Positions 1 through 6,570 of a DNA stretch of 53,275 nucleotides are shown piece by piece. The notes below the pieces were generated by a model, which saw only the letters and a program-made list of their open reading frames with translations, was not told where the DNA came from and made no database searches. Origin of the DNA: Deltaproteobacteria bacterium. GTDB lineage: Bacteria; Desulfobacterota; Syntrophia; Syntrophales; UBA5619. Both the position numbers and the translations under genes were made by a program. Position 1 is the stretch's first letter. Each line of letters starts with the position of its first letter. The DNA is taken from NCBI GenBank assembly GCA_021817825.1, contig JAKAFS010000017.1, positions 1-53,275 of the forward strand, given 5' to 3'.

Positions 1-529
1 CGTCGCCCATCCCGGGGACGAGAACGACGAGGACCGTATGGGAGTGGTTGACGATTTCCACCTCCTGCTGCCCGGTTCCCACGGTCTCCACGAGGATGAT
101 CTCTTTGCCCATCACGTCCATGATGTGGATGGCGTCGCCGACGGCCTTCGACAGGCCGCCCAGGGCGCCGCGGGTGGCGAGGCTGCGGACAAAAACGTCG
201 GGGTCCTCGGCGTGGCGCTGCATCCGGATCCGGTCGCCCAGGATGGCGCCGCCGGTGAAGGGAGAGGTCGGATCGACGGCCAGAACGCCGACAGATTTTC
301 CTCTCTTCCGGAAGGCGGCGATCAGCGAATCGACGAGGGTGCTCTTGCCCGCCCCGGGGGAGCCGGTGATTCCGATGACGTGGGCGCGGCCGGTGAGGGG
401 GAAAATCCGCTTGAGCGAGGACTTGGCCTCCGGAAGGCAATCCTCGAGGTTACGGATCAACCGGGAGGCGGTCCGGACATCCCCGGCCTGAATCCTGCAA
501 ATCTGGTCTTTCTCTTCTTGATCGTTCAT
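1..529 (-). CDS. meaB: MeaB/ArgK-type GTPase, chaperone of B12-dependent acyl-CoA mutase (3' end outside window)
   Basis: G3E-family GTPase that gates adenosylcobalamin delivery to, and protects, acyl-CoA mutases in the cytoplasm. About 176 N-terminal residues are visible. The Walker A loop GSPGAGKST lies at residues 56-64, followed by a VDPTSPF stretch and the ETVGTGQQE segment (switch/Walker B region) typical of MeaB. The ATG at 529 lies 61 bp after the stop of the B12-binding subunit on the same strand, so mutase large subunit, small subunit and chaperone form one operon. The frame is open to the window edge; the C-terminal dimerisation part cannot be judged. Identification is firm; which mutase it serves follows from the neighbours. 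Confidence 0.93.
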   Translation of the reverse strand, partial: MNDQEEKDQICRIQAGDVRTASRLIRNLEDCLPEAKSSLKRIFPLTGRAHVIGITGSPGAGKSTLVDSLIAAFRKRGKSVGVLAVDPTSPFTGGAILGDRIRMQRHAEDPDVFVRSLATRGALGGLSKAVGDAIHIMDVMGKEIILVETVGTGQQEVEIVNHSHTVLVVLVPGMGD

Positions 530-590
530 GGGAAACCTTTTATATTTCTGTCGTTTCTGCGCGCCTGCCGGTGCCCCGGGGACTGATGGC

Positions 591-995
591 CTAGCGGCGC
601 GGTTTTATGTTTGTCTGTACCCACTCGACAATCGTTTCGAGCTTGGCGCCGGGGGTGAAGATCGCCTTGATGCCGGATTTGTAGAGGTTTTCGAAATCCT
701 GGTCGGGGATGATCCCGCCGCCGATGACGGCGATGTCTTCCGCTCCCCTTTCCTTGAGGAGTTCCACCACCTTGGGAAAAAGATAGCGGTGTGCCCCCGA
801 GAGGCAGCTCAACCCTACCAGATCCACGTCTTCCTGGATCGCGGCGCCGGCGATCTGCTCGGGGCTCTGATGGCATCCCGTATAGATCACCTCGAAACCC
901 GCATCGCGAAAGCAGCGGGCCAAGATACGGGCGCCCCGGTCGTGGCCGTCGAGGCCCGGTTTGGCCACCATGATCCTAATCCTATTTTCCGCCAT
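591..995 (-). CDS. Acyl-CoA mutase small subunit (B12-binding domain)
   Basis: Cobalamin-binding subunit of a split adenosylcobalamin-dependent acyl-CoA mutase, 134 residues. It begins KxRIMVAKPGLDGHDRG-like: the base-off/His-on motif DxHxxG is D16-G-H18-D-R-G21, with H18 as the expected lower axial ligand of cobalt. SGAH and GGGIIPDQD stretches later in the protein are also characteristic of the fold. A start 22 codons upstream would run back into the large-subunit gene; ATG at 995, 11 bp after that gene's stop, gives the usual family N-terminus. The length matches free-standing small subunits such as IcmB, HcmB or the split archaeal/deltaproteobacterial methylmalonyl-CoA mutases. Confidence 0.93.
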   Translation of the reverse strand: MAENRIRIMVAKPGLDGHDRGARILARCFRDAGFEVIYTGCHQSPEQIAGAAIQEDVDLVGLSCLSGAHRYLFPKVVELLKERGAEDIAVIGGGIIPDQDFENLYKSGIKAIFTPGAKLETIVEWVQTNIKPRR

Positions 996-1006
996 TGTCT
1001 TGCCTT

Positions 1007-2689
1007 TCAATAAAGCCCGGGATCGCGGTATTCGCCGAAGACTTCCCGGTAGACGTCGCAAATTTCCTGAACCGTCACCAGTTCCTTCACCGCCGCGATG
1101 CAGTAGGGCATGACGTTCTTGTCCGTTTTACAGGCCTGCTTCAGTTCCTCCAGGGTCCGTTTGACCGCCCGGGAGTCCCGCCGCCTTTTCACTTCCTGAA
1201 GCCGCTGGATCTGCACCTCTTCCACCTGCGCGTCGATATCGACGACAGGAACCTCGGTCTTCATGTCCGTCACATATTTGTTGACGCCGACCATGGTCTT
1301 CTCGCCCGCATCCAACTGCTGCTGGAAGCGGTAAGCCGCGTCGGCGATCTCCAACTGGGGGAACCCCTTGTCGATGGCGGCGGTCATGCCGCCCAGGGCG
1401 TCGATTTTTTCGATGTACTCCCAGGCCTGGGCCTCCATCTCGTTGGTCAGGGATTCGACAAAATAGGAGCCGGCCAGGGGGTCGATCGTGCTGGCGGCGC
1501 CCGTCTCCTCGGCGATGATCTGCTGGGTCCGCAGCGCGATCTCGACCGCGTGGTCGGAGGGAAGACAGAGGACCTCGTCGAGGGAATTGGTGTGGAGCGA
1601 CTGGGTCCCGCCCAGGACGCCGGCCAGGGCCTCGATGGCCGTCCGGACGACGTTGTTGTAGGGCTGCTGGGCCGTGAGCGAACAGCCGGCCGTCTGGGTG
1701 TGGAAGCGCATCCAGAGGGAACGGGGGTTTTTCGCATGGAAGCGGTCGCGCATGACCTTGGCCCAGATCCGCCGCGCCGCCCGGAGCTTGCAGATCTCTT
1801 CGAAAAAGTCGATGTGGGCGTTGAAGAAAAAGGAGAGCCGGGGGGCGAAGTCGTCCACAGCGAGCCCCTTGCGGCGGATGACGTCCTCGACATACTCGAT
1901 GCCGTCCCGAAGCGTGAAGGCCAACTCCTGGGCGGCCGTCGCCCCGGCTTCCCGGATGTGGTAGCCGCTGATGCTGATCGTGTTCCACTTGGGGACGTAC
2001 TTCGTCCCGAATTCCACCGTGTCGCTGATGAGCCGCACCGAAGGCTCCGGCGGGCACATGAAGGTCTTCTGGGCGATGAACTCCTTGAGCATGTCGTTCT
2101 GGATCGTGCCGCCGATCTTGGTCAGGGGAACGCCCTTGAGCTCCGCCGCCGCGCAGTACATGGCCCAGAGGGCCGTCGCCGGGGGGTTGATCGTCATGGA
2201 GGTCGTGACCTGATCCAGCGGGATCCCCTCCATGAGGGTCATGAAATCGTCGAGGGTGTCGATGGCGACGCCGCAGCGGCCGCATTCGCCGCGCGCCTTG
2301 GGAGAGTCGCTGTCGTATCCCATAAGGGTCGGAAAATCGAAGGCCGTGCTGAGCCCCGTCTGCCCCTGCTGGAGGAGCATGTGCCAGCGGGCGTTGGTGT
2401 CTTTGGCGCTGCCCATCCCGGAGAACATCCGGAAGGTCCAGTAGCGGCCGCGGTACCCCGTGGCCTGGTTTCCCCTCAGAAAGGGAAACTCGCCGGGGGC
2501 GCCGATGTCCCGGGCGAAGTCCGTCTCCTTGAGGTCTTCAGGGGTGTAGAGCCGTTTGATTTCCAGGTCCGAGACGGTGGACCAGCGGGCCTTCTGGTCG
2601 GCCGTCTTTGCGGTGGACCGCCGGACCTCCTCTTCCCATTTGCGGGTGAGTTCCGCAGATTGATCGAGTGCGTCTTTTGCGAAATACAA
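1007..2689 (-). CDS. Acyl-CoA mutase large (catalytic) subunit, isobutyryl-CoA-mutase-type active site
   Basis: TIM-barrel catalytic subunit (560 aa) of an adenosylcobalamin-dependent carbon-skeleton mutase. It aligns closely with methylmalonyl-CoA mutase: AFDFPTLMGYDSD, GTIQNDMLKEF, ISISGYH with H244, SLHTNSLDE. The two substrate-specifying positions differ from methylmalonyl-CoA mutase: Tyr89 is Phe89 (in FRMFSG) and Arg207 is Gln207 (in KEFIAQKT), the pair known from isobutyryl-CoA mutase (ICM/IcmF). The predicted reaction is therefore isobutyryl-CoA to butyryl-CoA isomerisation rather than methylmalonyl to succinyl. Automated annotation would probably say methylmalonyl-CoA mutase. The B12 domain is encoded separately downstream, then meaB. 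A possible promoter lies about 100 bp upstream. Confidence 0.92.
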   Translation of the reverse strand: MYFAKDALDQSAELTRKWEEEVRRSTAKTADQKARWSTVSDLEIKRLYTPEDLKETDFARDIGAPGEFPFLRGNQATGYRGRYWTFRMFSGMGSAKDTNARWHMLLQQGQTGLSTAFDFPTLMGYDSDSPKARGECGRCGVAIDTLDDFMTLMEGIPLDQVTTSMTINPPATALWAMYCAAAELKGVPLTKIGGTIQNDMLKEFIAQKTFMCPPEPSVRLISDTVEFGTKYVPKWNTISISGYHIREAGATAAQELAFTLRDGIEYVEDVIRRKGLAVDDFAPRLSFFFNAHIDFFEEICKLRAARRIWAKVMRDRFHAKNPRSLWMRFHTQTAGCSLTAQQPYNNVVRTAIEALAGVLGGTQSLHTNSLDEVLCLPSDHAVEIALRTQQIIAEETGAASTIDPLAGSYFVESLTNEMEAQAWEYIEKIDALGGMTAAIDKGFPQLEIADAAYRFQQQLDAGEKTMVGVNKYVTDMKTEVPVVDIDAQVEEVQIQRLQEVKRRRDSRAVKRTLEELKQACKTDKNVMPYCIAAVKELVTVQEICDVYREVFGEYRDPGLY

Positions 2690-2786
2690 TGGACTTCCTT
2701 GCCGCCTTCCTTGAAAAATGTTTTGCGTCTTCGGCGACAGGGTCTGCCGGACGACAAACCCCGGAGCGGAAACGCAATGAGCTGGA

Positions 2787-2816
2787 TTCCTATCGCAAAG
2801 TTGCGCGGTTTGTCAA
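2787..2816 (-). promoter_or_regulatory. Candidate promoter of the mutase-meaB operon
   Basis: Reading the minus strand, TTGACA (2816-2811) is followed after 18 bp by TAGGAA (2792-2787). The -35 is a consensus match; the -10 is weak. It lies about 98 bp upstream of the mutase start. Confidence 0.4.
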
Positions 2817-2846
2817 GAGATTATGAAGTTCCCCGGGAGCGCCAAA

Positions 2847-2882
2847 GACAACGGCGAAGGGTGCGCACCCTTCGCCGTTGTC
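2847..2882. terminator. 36-bp perfect palindrome, probable bidirectional terminator
   Basis: GACAACGGCGAAGGGTGC (2847-2864) is followed directly by its exact reverse complement (2865-2882). The transcript would fold into an 18-bp hairpin with almost no loop. On the minus strand the 3' side continues TTTGGCGC, a short U run. It lies between the unclear reading frame at 3036-3428 and the mutase promoter, so it would insulate the mutase operon. Confidence 0.6.
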
Positions 2883-3035
2883 CTGCTGCATTTTATGAAA
2901 AGGTCCGAACCTCTTGTTCCCCCGCCGGGTGTCATCCGGTCCCTGACGGCGGTCGAGACGTTCAACCCTGATAAGCTCTCTGCTGCTTTCTTTCTATGGA
3001 CGCTCCGCCTTTACTCTAAGGAAGAGGGAGGCAAT

Positions 3036-3428
3036 TCAAGATAAAGCCTGAAGGGGGGCGCGCCCCCGCCGCTCTTGAAGGGAACGGCGCCCGCGCGCCA
3101 TGCGGCGGTCGCGGTGGCGCCGAAGGCCGTGCGCATTGACCGGACCGTATCCGGCCTTCTCGTCCCGCAGGAACCCCTCCTTTTTTACGGGGTCCGGCCG
3201 TTTCTGGGTCTCGAAAATCATCGCTTCCGGACAATGGGTGTCCCAGAGCGTGTGGTAGAAATTGCGCAAGCATGGATAATAATAACCTAATTTTTGTGAA
3301 TACCGGTTATCTTTTCTCATCTGCCGCAGGAGATGCTCTTTTACTTCCGTCCATGGCTTCACTGTTTTGCGACCTCCCTTAGTATTGCCCTGCTGCTTCG
3401 TTGCGAAACGGGGGCGAAGCTGCGTCAC
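3036..3428 (-). CDS. Hypothetical protein, uncertain, possibly frameshifted
   Basis: I do not recognise this reading frame (130 codons, GTG start). Its first half, reading KPWTEVKEHLLRQM then an aromatic segment YYYPCLRNFYHTLWDTHC, looks protein-like and is AT-richer than its surroundings. A GTG at Val23 is a plausible alternative start. From about residue 90 the frame becomes arginine-rich and looks like out-of-frame GC-rich DNA. In the frame ending at 3011 the same DNA reads more naturally, ending RLYLELPPSSLE before TAA. This suggests a frameshift near 3120-3170 or a decayed gene. No domain, signal peptide or membrane segment is evident. Confidence 0.3.
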   Translation of the reverse strand: MTQLRPRFATKQQGNTKGGRKTVKPWTEVKEHLLRQMRKDNRYSQKLGYYYPCLRNFYHTLWDTHCPEAMIFETQKRPDPVKKEGFLRDEKAGYGPVNAHGLRRHRDRRMARGRRSLQERRGRAPLQALS

Positions 3429-3444
3429 CGGATAGGGGGTCTCC

Positions 3445-3495
3445 CGGTCATGTCCCTCCCGAGGGTGAATGGGGGGGGAGAGAGGGGCATGACCG
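3445..3495. terminator. Terminator-like hairpin
   Basis: A 14-bp stem with one G-T wobble pairs 3445-3458 (CGGTCATGTCCCTC) with 3482-3495, enclosing a G-rich loop. Seven T's follow on the plus strand at 3501-3507. It lies just past the stop of the minus-strand gene at 3517; on that strand no U run follows, so its polarity is uncertain. Confidence 0.45.
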
Positions 3496-3516
3496 AGAGG
3501 TTTTTTTCCCAGGGTC

Positions 3517-3927
3517 CTATCTACAGGGTACCGCAGCCGAAGACGATTTCTCCCAGACTTTTCTTTTCACTTTTTCGTGACCCGTTGCCGGTCGTGCCGC
3601 CGCGCTTTTTGCCCCCTGGACCATTTTTCCCAAAATCGATGAGGCATTCCGAAGATCCCCCTCGCTATAGATGACGAACCGCGGTCTCAGGAGGTGGCCC
3701 CGGGCCGTCGTCCCCTCTGCCGCATCCGGAAGAGCCAGGACGATCTTGAAGTCGGACAACAGCTCGCGCCGGGCAATCAGGGCCTCCAACTCGTCCCGGT
3801 CGCCGACATGAAAGATCGCGATGGCCATATCGTCCGTGGGCCTGTGGAGCCGCGCATCGAGCGCGGCTACGGATCGACAGATCTCGATCCTTCCCTGGGG
3901 AAGCCGGTCCGCTGCGATCTGCAGCAA
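3517..3927 (-). CDS. Small receiver-like protein downstream of a sigma-54 promoter
   Basis: No assigned family. From the TTG at 3927 it encodes 136 aa, but the frame stays open upstream. An AAGGAG ribosome site (3997-3992) stands 7 nt before an ATC codon at 3984, which would give 155 aa with an extra segment ERANVLFFSTSLTGSGGS. The alternation of hydrophobic strands and helices (IAIFHVGD, FKIVLALPDA, PRFVIYSEGD) resembles a receiver or pseudo-receiver fold, without a clear phospho-acceptor cluster. The C-terminal 35 residues are basic and low in complexity. The gene directly follows a -24/-12 promoter and the sigma-54 activator gene on the same strand, so it is a likely regulatory target of that activator. 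Confidence 0.6.
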   Translation of the reverse strand: MLQIAADRLPQGRIEICRSVAALDARLHRPTDDMAIAIFHVGDRDELEALIARRELLSDFKIVLALPDAAEGTTARGHLLRPRFVIYSEGDLRNASSILGKMVQGAKSAAARPATGHEKVKRKVWEKSSSAAVPCR

Positions 3928-4040
3928 ACTGCCGCCGCTTCCGGTCAGTGACGTTGAAAAAAAAAGGACATTCGCGCGTTCGATGATCGGTCTCCTTGCC
4001 TTTGCATCGGCCGGAACGGTGGCCGGTTTTGTGGGTTATA

Positions 4041-4059
4041 AAATGCAAACCGCACGCCA
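4041..4059 (-). promoter_or_regulatory. Sigma-54 (-24/-12) promoter
   Basis: On the minus strand CTGGCGTG-CGGT-TTGCATTT preserves the invariant GG-N10-GC spacing of RpoN promoters (TGGCACG-N4-TTGC consensus; GG at 4058-4057, GC at 4046-4045). The predicted start near 4033 is about 36 nt before the ribosome site of the small gene ending at 3517. An NtrC-family activator gene lies directly upstream. Confidence 0.7.
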
Positions 4060-4201
4060 GCAATATCCCTACAGGGCGGGTAAGCTGTTTAACCGATTCA
4101 ATGCATTCATGAATTTTGTTTAACTGGTTCGCTGCTGCTGGAGCGGCAAGGCCGCCGACTGGCGGCCGGGAGGTGACTTCAATCCTGAATGGCGAGATTC
4201 C

Positions 4202-4239
4202 ATCCGTCGGGACCGGATTTAATCCGTCGGGACCGGATT
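4202..4239. promoter_or_regulatory. Two tandem dyads, candidate enhancer sites for the sigma-54 activator
   Basis: ATCCGTCGGGACCGGATT occurs exactly twice, at 4202-4219 and 4222-4239, a 20-bp period. Each unit has partial two-fold symmetry (ATCCG...CGGAT). The centres lie about 180 and 200 bp upstream of the predicted sigma-54 start, a typical distance for activator-binding sites of the NtrC class. They are just after the stop codon of the activator gene. The dyads could also act as a weak hairpin. Confidence 0.5.
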
Positions 4240-4274
4240 GGGTCCGGTCCGGCTGGACGGGCAGGGGCGGATCG

Positions 4275-5699
4275 CTACACCGAAGACGCCTGGTATTTCT
4301 TGATGAGTTCGTAGAGACGGGAGCGGGAGAGACCCGAGATCTCCATCGCCTTTTTGATGTTCTCGCCGCAGGCGGCCAACAGATCGACGATGTATTGCCT
4401 TTCCACGCGGGCGATGGCTTCGTCCCGCAACTCCTGGAGACGCGGCAGGGCGGCGCGGGGTGGGACCGGCGGCAGCGGGGTTTCGGCTGCCGGTGCGGCC
4501 TGCCTCAGCGGTGTTTTTCCCCCGATCGAGGAACGGGCCATTTTCACGCGGATATGGGGGGGAAGATTTTTGGGAAACAGGGTGGCGTCCTGGCCGGCTT
4601 CGGCCAGCACCCGTTCCAGGGCATTGACCAGCTCGCGCACGTTGCCGGGCCAGTCGTAGGCGATCAGGGCCTCGAAGAATTCCGGGGAGAAGCCCCGCAA
4701 GGTGCTGCCGTGCCGCTCGGCAAGACGGCCCAGGTGATAGGTCACCAGCGCCGGGATGTCTTCCGGCCGTTCCCGCAGGGGAGGCAATTCGATGGCAAAG
4801 GAGCGGATGCGGTAGAGGAGGTCGCTCCGGAAGTGCCCCTCCCGGACCATCTGGTCGAGATTCCGATTCGTCGCGGCGACGAGACGAAAGTGGCTGGTCT
4901 GCTCTTCCTTGCTTCCCAGGGGACGGAACCGGCGCTCCTGCAAGACCCGCAGAAAGGCCCTCTGGACGCCGAGGGGCAGTTCCCCGATCTCGTCGAGAAA
5001 CAGGGTGCCGCCGTCCGCCTGGTTGATCAGCCCTTCCCGGGCCCGGTCGGCGCCGGTGAAGGCCCCTTTTGCATAGCCGAACAGAACGCTTTCCACCAGG
5101 GTGTCCGACAGAGTGGCGCAATCGACGACGACGAAATTCCGGTCGGCCCGACGGCTGTTTTCGTGAATGGCCCAGGCAAACAGTTCCTTGCCCGTTCCCG
5201 TCTCTCCGGTGATGAGGACGCTGGCCTCCGTCACGGCGGCCTGGGCGACCTTTTCCAGGCAAGTTTTCAGCGGGGGACTGTTGCCGACGATCCCTTGTCG
5301 TTTCAGAGTCCCCAAGGGTTTTTGCGTAAGCTTGATCTCGCGGTATTCGAGCGCCCGGACCAGAGGCAGGACCATCGTGTTGATGGAGGAGGTTTTTTCG
5401 ATATAGTCCCAGGCCCCGCTCTTGATGGCGAGTTCCGCGCCGTCGGGATCGCCGGTCCCGGTCATGATGATCACTTCGGGCGAAGAGGAAACGTCCCGGA
5501 TGTCCGGGAGGGCTTCCAGGCCGCTGCCGTCCGGGAGCAGGACGTCGAGAAAGACAACGGCAAAGTCGCCGGACTTTGCCCTGTCGATCCCCGCCGCCAG
5601 CGTATGGGCGCAGGTCGCCTCATGTCCCTGTTCTTTTATCAGATGAGAAAGCAATTCCGTGACGACGACGTCATCGTCGATGATCAGGATTTTGGCCAT
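4275..5699 (-). CDS. Sigma-54-dependent response regulator (NtrC family)
   Basis: Transcriptional activator of 474 aa in three parts. The receiver domain (1-115) has an acidic cluster DDD at 8-10, phospho-acceptor D52, T80 and K102. The AAA+ domain (about 138-365) has Walker A GETGTGKE at 165-172, the sigma-54-contacting GAFTGA loop at 212-217 and Walker B GTLFLDEI at 231-238. A proline/alanine linker leads to a Fis-type helix-turn-helix at 430-474. All catalytic motifs are intact. It follows cheW after 104 bp on the same strand; no histidine kinase is in the window. A sigma-54 promoter and tandem dyads lie just downstream, consistent with control of the next small gene. Confidence 0.95.
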   Translation of the reverse strand: MAKILIIDDDVVVTELLSHLIKEQGHEATCAHTLAAGIDRAKSGDFAVVFLDVLLPDGSGLEALPDIRDVSSSPEVIIMTGTGDPDGAELAIKSGAWDYIEKTSSINTMVLPLVRALEYREIKLTQKPLGTLKRQGIVGNSPPLKTCLEKVAQAAVTEASVLITGETGTGKELFAWAIHENSRRADRNFVVVDCATLSDTLVESVLFGYAKGAFTGADRAREGLINQADGGTLFLDEIGELPLGVQRAFLRVLQERRFRPLGSKEEQTSHFRLVAATNRNLDQMVREGHFRSDLLYRIRSFAIELPPLRERPEDIPALVTYHLGRLAERHGSTLRGFSPEFFEALIAYDWPGNVRELVNALERVLAEAGQDATLFPKNLPPHIRVKMARSSIGGKTPLRQAAPAAETPLPPVPPRAALPRLQELRDEAIARVERQYIVDLLAACGENIKKAMEISGLSRSRLYELIKKYQASSV

Positions 5700-5803
5700 G
5701 GCGTTCTTGGGGCTGCCCCTTCCTTTCGAGGTTCACTTCCGGGCGCCACCTTACGCCTAACCGCTACATTTTGCACCTCCTTTTTTAGGGCGGCCGGTCG
5801 CTC

Positions 5804-6310
5804 TCAGGCCGCCTGCGCCAGGTTGCTGAGTTCCTCCGCCTGGAAGACCCGATCGATGTCGAGCAGGATCTTGACGGAACCGTTGACCTTGGCCATGCCG
5901 AGGATAAAAGCGGTATTGAGGTTGGTGCCGAAATTCGGGGTATCCTCGATGTCGTCGGCCTTGATGTTGAGAACCTCGGAGACCGAATCCACGATGATCC
6001 CCATGAGGATGGTTCCCGTAGCGCTCTGGATTTCCACCACGATGATGCAGGTCCGGTCGGTGTGCGCGATGGTCTCCATGCCGAACTTCAGCCGCAGATC
6101 CACGACGGGAATCACCTTGCCCCGTAGGTTGATGACGCCCTTGACAAATTCCGGGGTCTTGGGGATGGGGGTGATCGTCATCATTCCGATGATTTCTTTT
6201 ACCTTCAGGATGCTGATGCCGTTTTCCTCTCCGGCCAGGGCAAAGGTCAAATACTTTCCTTCTCGGTTCGCTGCGGTTTTGACGACTTGGCTGATGATAC
6301 TGTTTTCCAT
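5804..6310 (-). CDS. cheW: Chemotaxis adaptor protein CheW
   Basis: CheW-type SH3-like adaptor (168 aa) that links chemoreceptors to the CheA kinase. The family signature is clear: EENGISILKVKEIIG near residue 28, PEFVKGVINLRGKVIPVVDL near 54-73, then IIVVEI and MGIIVDSVSEVL. The length is usual. The ATG at 6310 has an AGAGGAG ribosome site. A sigma-28-like promoter lies about 110 bp upstream. It stands alone here without cheA or receptor genes, next to a response regulator, so it may serve an alternative chemosensory pathway. Confidence 0.93.
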   Translation of the reverse strand: MENSIISQVVKTAANREGKYLTFALAGEENGISILKVKEIIGMMTITPIPKTPEFVKGVINLRGKVIPVVDLRLKFGMETIAHTDRTCIIVVEIQSATGTILMGIIVDSVSEVLNIKADDIEDTPNFGTNLNTAFILGMAKVNGSVKILLDIDRVFQAEELSNLAQAA

Positions 6311-6350
6311 GGTAATTCTCCTCTTGTAATAATGATTGCCGGCATTTTCC

Positions 6351-6369
6351 GGGGCCGATCAACGGCCCC
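6351..6369. other. Hairpin in the cheW leader
   Basis: GGGGCCG (6351-6357) and CGGCCCC (6363-6369) form a perfect 7-bp stem with a 5-nt loop, about 40 bp upstream of the cheW start. There is no U run, so it is more likely an mRNA leader structure than a terminator. Confidence 0.4.
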
Positions 6370-6420
6370 TAGCGGCATTGTTTTCGCAGGACAACCTGAA
6401 AAGGGGTCCTCTTTTTCCTA

Positions 6421-6447
6421 TCATCGGCATCGGGGACGAAAAAATGA
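6421..6447 (-). promoter_or_regulatory. Candidate sigma-28 (FliA) promoter of cheW
   Basis: On the minus strand TCATTTTT (6447-6440) precedes GCCGATGA (6428-6421) by 11 bp. The FliA consensus is TAAAGTTT-N11-GCCGATAA, so the -10 matches 7 of 8 positions and the -35 matches 5 of 8. A chemotaxis gene directly downstream makes this plausible. Confidence 0.45.
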
Positions 6448-6570
6448 AGCCCTAAAATATATTATCGGGAAAGGCCGGGAGGATTTTTCTTGAAATCTCC
6501 TCGCCGACGGCCTAAGGTGTGGCCCCTCCGGAGGGAGATCCTCCGATCAACGGAAAGGAAGGGAAGGCGC

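Noticed and set aside
995-2971. Open plus-strand frame of 658 codons over the mutase gene
   Set aside because: It is the antisense of the acyl-CoA mutase gene; its composition (Arg, Gly, Asp, Val-rich) is typical of a shadow frame in GC-rich DNA.
4116-6329. Open plus-strand frame of 737 codons over the response regulator and cheW
   Set aside because: Antisense to two genes with clear domains and motifs; no ribosome site or recognisable domain.
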